Source: Planctomycetaceae bacterium (lineage in GTDB: Bacteria > Planctomycetota > Planctomycetia > Pirellulales > Thermoguttaceae). Taken from it: a stretch of 8,037 nt of DNA. Every line of letters starts with the position of its first letter. Positions within the stretch are counted from its first letter, which is position 1. The stretch lies in contig JAISBG010000587.1 in NCBI GenBank assembly GCA_031266315.1, positions 1-8,037 on the forward strand, in the 5' to 3' direction. Both the position numbers and the translations under genes were made by a program. The notes below the pieces were generated by a model, which saw nothing but the letters and a program-made list of their open reading frames with translations, ran no database searches and had not been told where the DNA came from. Positions 7,106-8,037 of this stretch are shown in pieces.

Positions 7106-8037
7106 CTAAATTTCAACTTTGCGGAAAACCTTGCCCAAATAAAAAATAAACGCAATAAATATGCCAAATGCAACAAAAATCATAAAAATTCCGGCAATTT
7201 CATCGGCGATTACGGCAGGATTACTGTGTTCTGGTGTTATGCTGTCGATAAATCCGCTGAAATCAAGCAAAAGGATTCCGGTAGTTGCGATGCGTGCCGC
7301 GTTGACAAACAAAGCGATTGGAACCGCAATTCCCAAGATGAAAATATTTTGCCACCAAGGTCTTTTGATGAGCAGGATCGTTGCAAAGGAGATTGCGAAA
7401 ATACTAATCAGGAAACGGATTCCGCTACATGCTTGTTCGACCGCCAATTCCATTGTGCTTAATCGAATGGTATTTTTAATGGGAATTGCCGGTTCTCCGA
7501 TAATTTGCAACAACACTGCTGCAAATTGTGCCGCAAACTGTTGCAAATTGTTCCGTAACAATACTTCAAATCGATAGGGAAGTTGAAACATAAAAATCAA
7601 AAATAACAACGACGGAAGTGCCCAAAAGAACACGCGGTTGCCGTAGAAAAACCATACAATCCCTAAAATCCAAAAAAAGATTGCCCATTGATCCAATGTT
7701 TCCATATACTGATTGGCGGCATAAAACCGCATAATGCCGCAAATCAAAATCGGAAACAACCCAATCCATGTTAATCGGTGATGTGTTCCCGGATACGTAT
7801 CAAGACGGAGATAAAGGAACACCGCCACGAGCGGCAGGACAAAAAATCCGTGACCGTAATCGAGTTGGGTGTACCACGCATAGACAATTCCGCAAAGAGA
7901 AGGCCAAAACGCAAAAATAGACAACGGTAACATGACAAAGCACAAAACAAGAAAACGAATTTGTTCAAATTTTTTATCAATGGTGATTGGTTGTAATTTG
8001 ACAGGAATTTTGGGTTCTTGGACAGTTGTAGAGGTTG
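7106..8037 (-). CDS. Exosortase (EpsH-type) family protein, 5' end outside the window
   Basis: This is an integral membrane Cys transpeptidase-like protein that cleaves C-terminal sorting signals of exported proteins. 309 codons are visible and the frame stays open to the right edge with no ATG or GTG after the edge, so the start lies beyond it. The first ATG in frame falls inside the first membrane segment. A Pro/Lys-rich hydrophilic N-terminal stretch is followed by about eight membrane segments. Family marks are GHGFFVLPL early on, the active-site motif EQACSGIRFL (Cys codon 7429-7427) and NAARI (Arg codon 7294-7292). Near the end ADEIAGIFMIF matches the family's HxxAG region, but Asp (codon 7204-7202) stands at the His position; the nearest His is eight residues earlier (codon 7228-7226). 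No EpsI domain follows; the protein stops with TAG soon after the last segment. The exact exosortase subclass is not assigned. Confidence 0.92.
   Translation of the reverse strand, partial: TSTTVQEPKIPVKLQPITIDKKFEQIRFLVLCFVMLPLSIFAFWPSLCGIVYAWYTQLDYGHGFFVLPLVAVFLYLRLDTYPGTHHRLTWIGLFPILICGIMRFYAANQYMETLDQWAIFFWILGIVWFFYGNRVFFWALPSLLFLIFMFQLPYRFEVLLRNNLQQFAAQFAAVLLQIIGEPAIPIKNTIRLSTMELAVEQACSGIRFLISIFAISFATILLIKRPWWQNIFILGIAVPIALFVNAARIATTGILLLDFSGFIDSITPEHSNPAVIADEIAGIFMIFVAFGIFIAFIFYLGKVFRKVEI

Noticed and set aside
7502..7551. Inverted AATTTGCA/TGCAAATT and a direct repeat of TGCAAATTGT in the exosortase gene
   Set aside because: It lies inside the coding sequence; the direct copies are 22 bases apart (out of frame) and encode a Gln/Ala/Leu helix, so chance in a biased region is the simplest reading.
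7106..7577. Plus-strand open frames of up to 138 codons opposite the exosortase, and similar antisense frames elsewhere
   Set aside because: They are shadows of clearly coding minus-strand genes and show no recognisable domain of their own.
7943..7945. TTG as the start of the exosortase, giving a 279-residue protein
   Set aside because: It would begin inside the first membrane segment. The frame stays open upstream to the window edge through a hydrophilic stretch typical of an N-terminus, so the real start is outside.

Overview
The window carries three large leftward (minus-strand) genes and two repeat-bearing intergenic stretches. Read in the direction of transcription, the genes are an exosortase whose start lies beyond the right edge, a Wzz-type chain-length determinant fused to a BY-kinase-like domain, and a 1206-residue membrane-anchored TPR protein. 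Base composition is moderate to AT-leaning, and no clear Shine-Dalgarno sequence precedes the two visible start codons. An exosortase next to a Wzz/tyrosine-kinase fusion and a giant TPR protein is typical of Gram-negative exopolysaccharide/protein-sorting (PEP-CTERM type) loci. I would guess a planctomycete or another member of the PVC group, but this is inference from style and context, with no taxonomic marker in the window.

Layout: 1-480 is non-coding as far as I can tell and holds degraded pieces of a hairpin repeat family. 481-4101 (-) is the TPR protein. 4102-4660 is a 559-base gap holding two inverted copies of a three-hairpin element and a weak terminator candidate behind the kinase gene. 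4661-6952 (-) is the Wzz/BY-kinase-like protein. 6953-7105 is a 153-base AT-rich gap with no convincing signal. 7106-8037 (-) is the exosortase, open to the right edge.

Likely teamwork (inference): the Wzz-like protein would control polymer length or export at the inner membrane. The exosortase would cleave C-terminal sorting signals of exported proteins and hand them to the cell surface or matrix. The TPR protein would be a periplasm-facing scaffold, comparable in role (not shown to be homologous) to the TPR lipoproteins of PEP-CTERM systems. No glycosyltransferase, polymerase or sorted substrate is visible here, so they would lie outside.

Most worth a second look: (i) the paired three-hairpin elements, whose stems differ only by compensatory changes; (ii) the BY-kinase domain, which lacks the Walker B aspartate, the arginines of the ExxRxxR motif and a tyrosine cluster, and so looks like a pseudokinase; (iii) the exosortase, which has Asp where I expect the third conserved (His) position.
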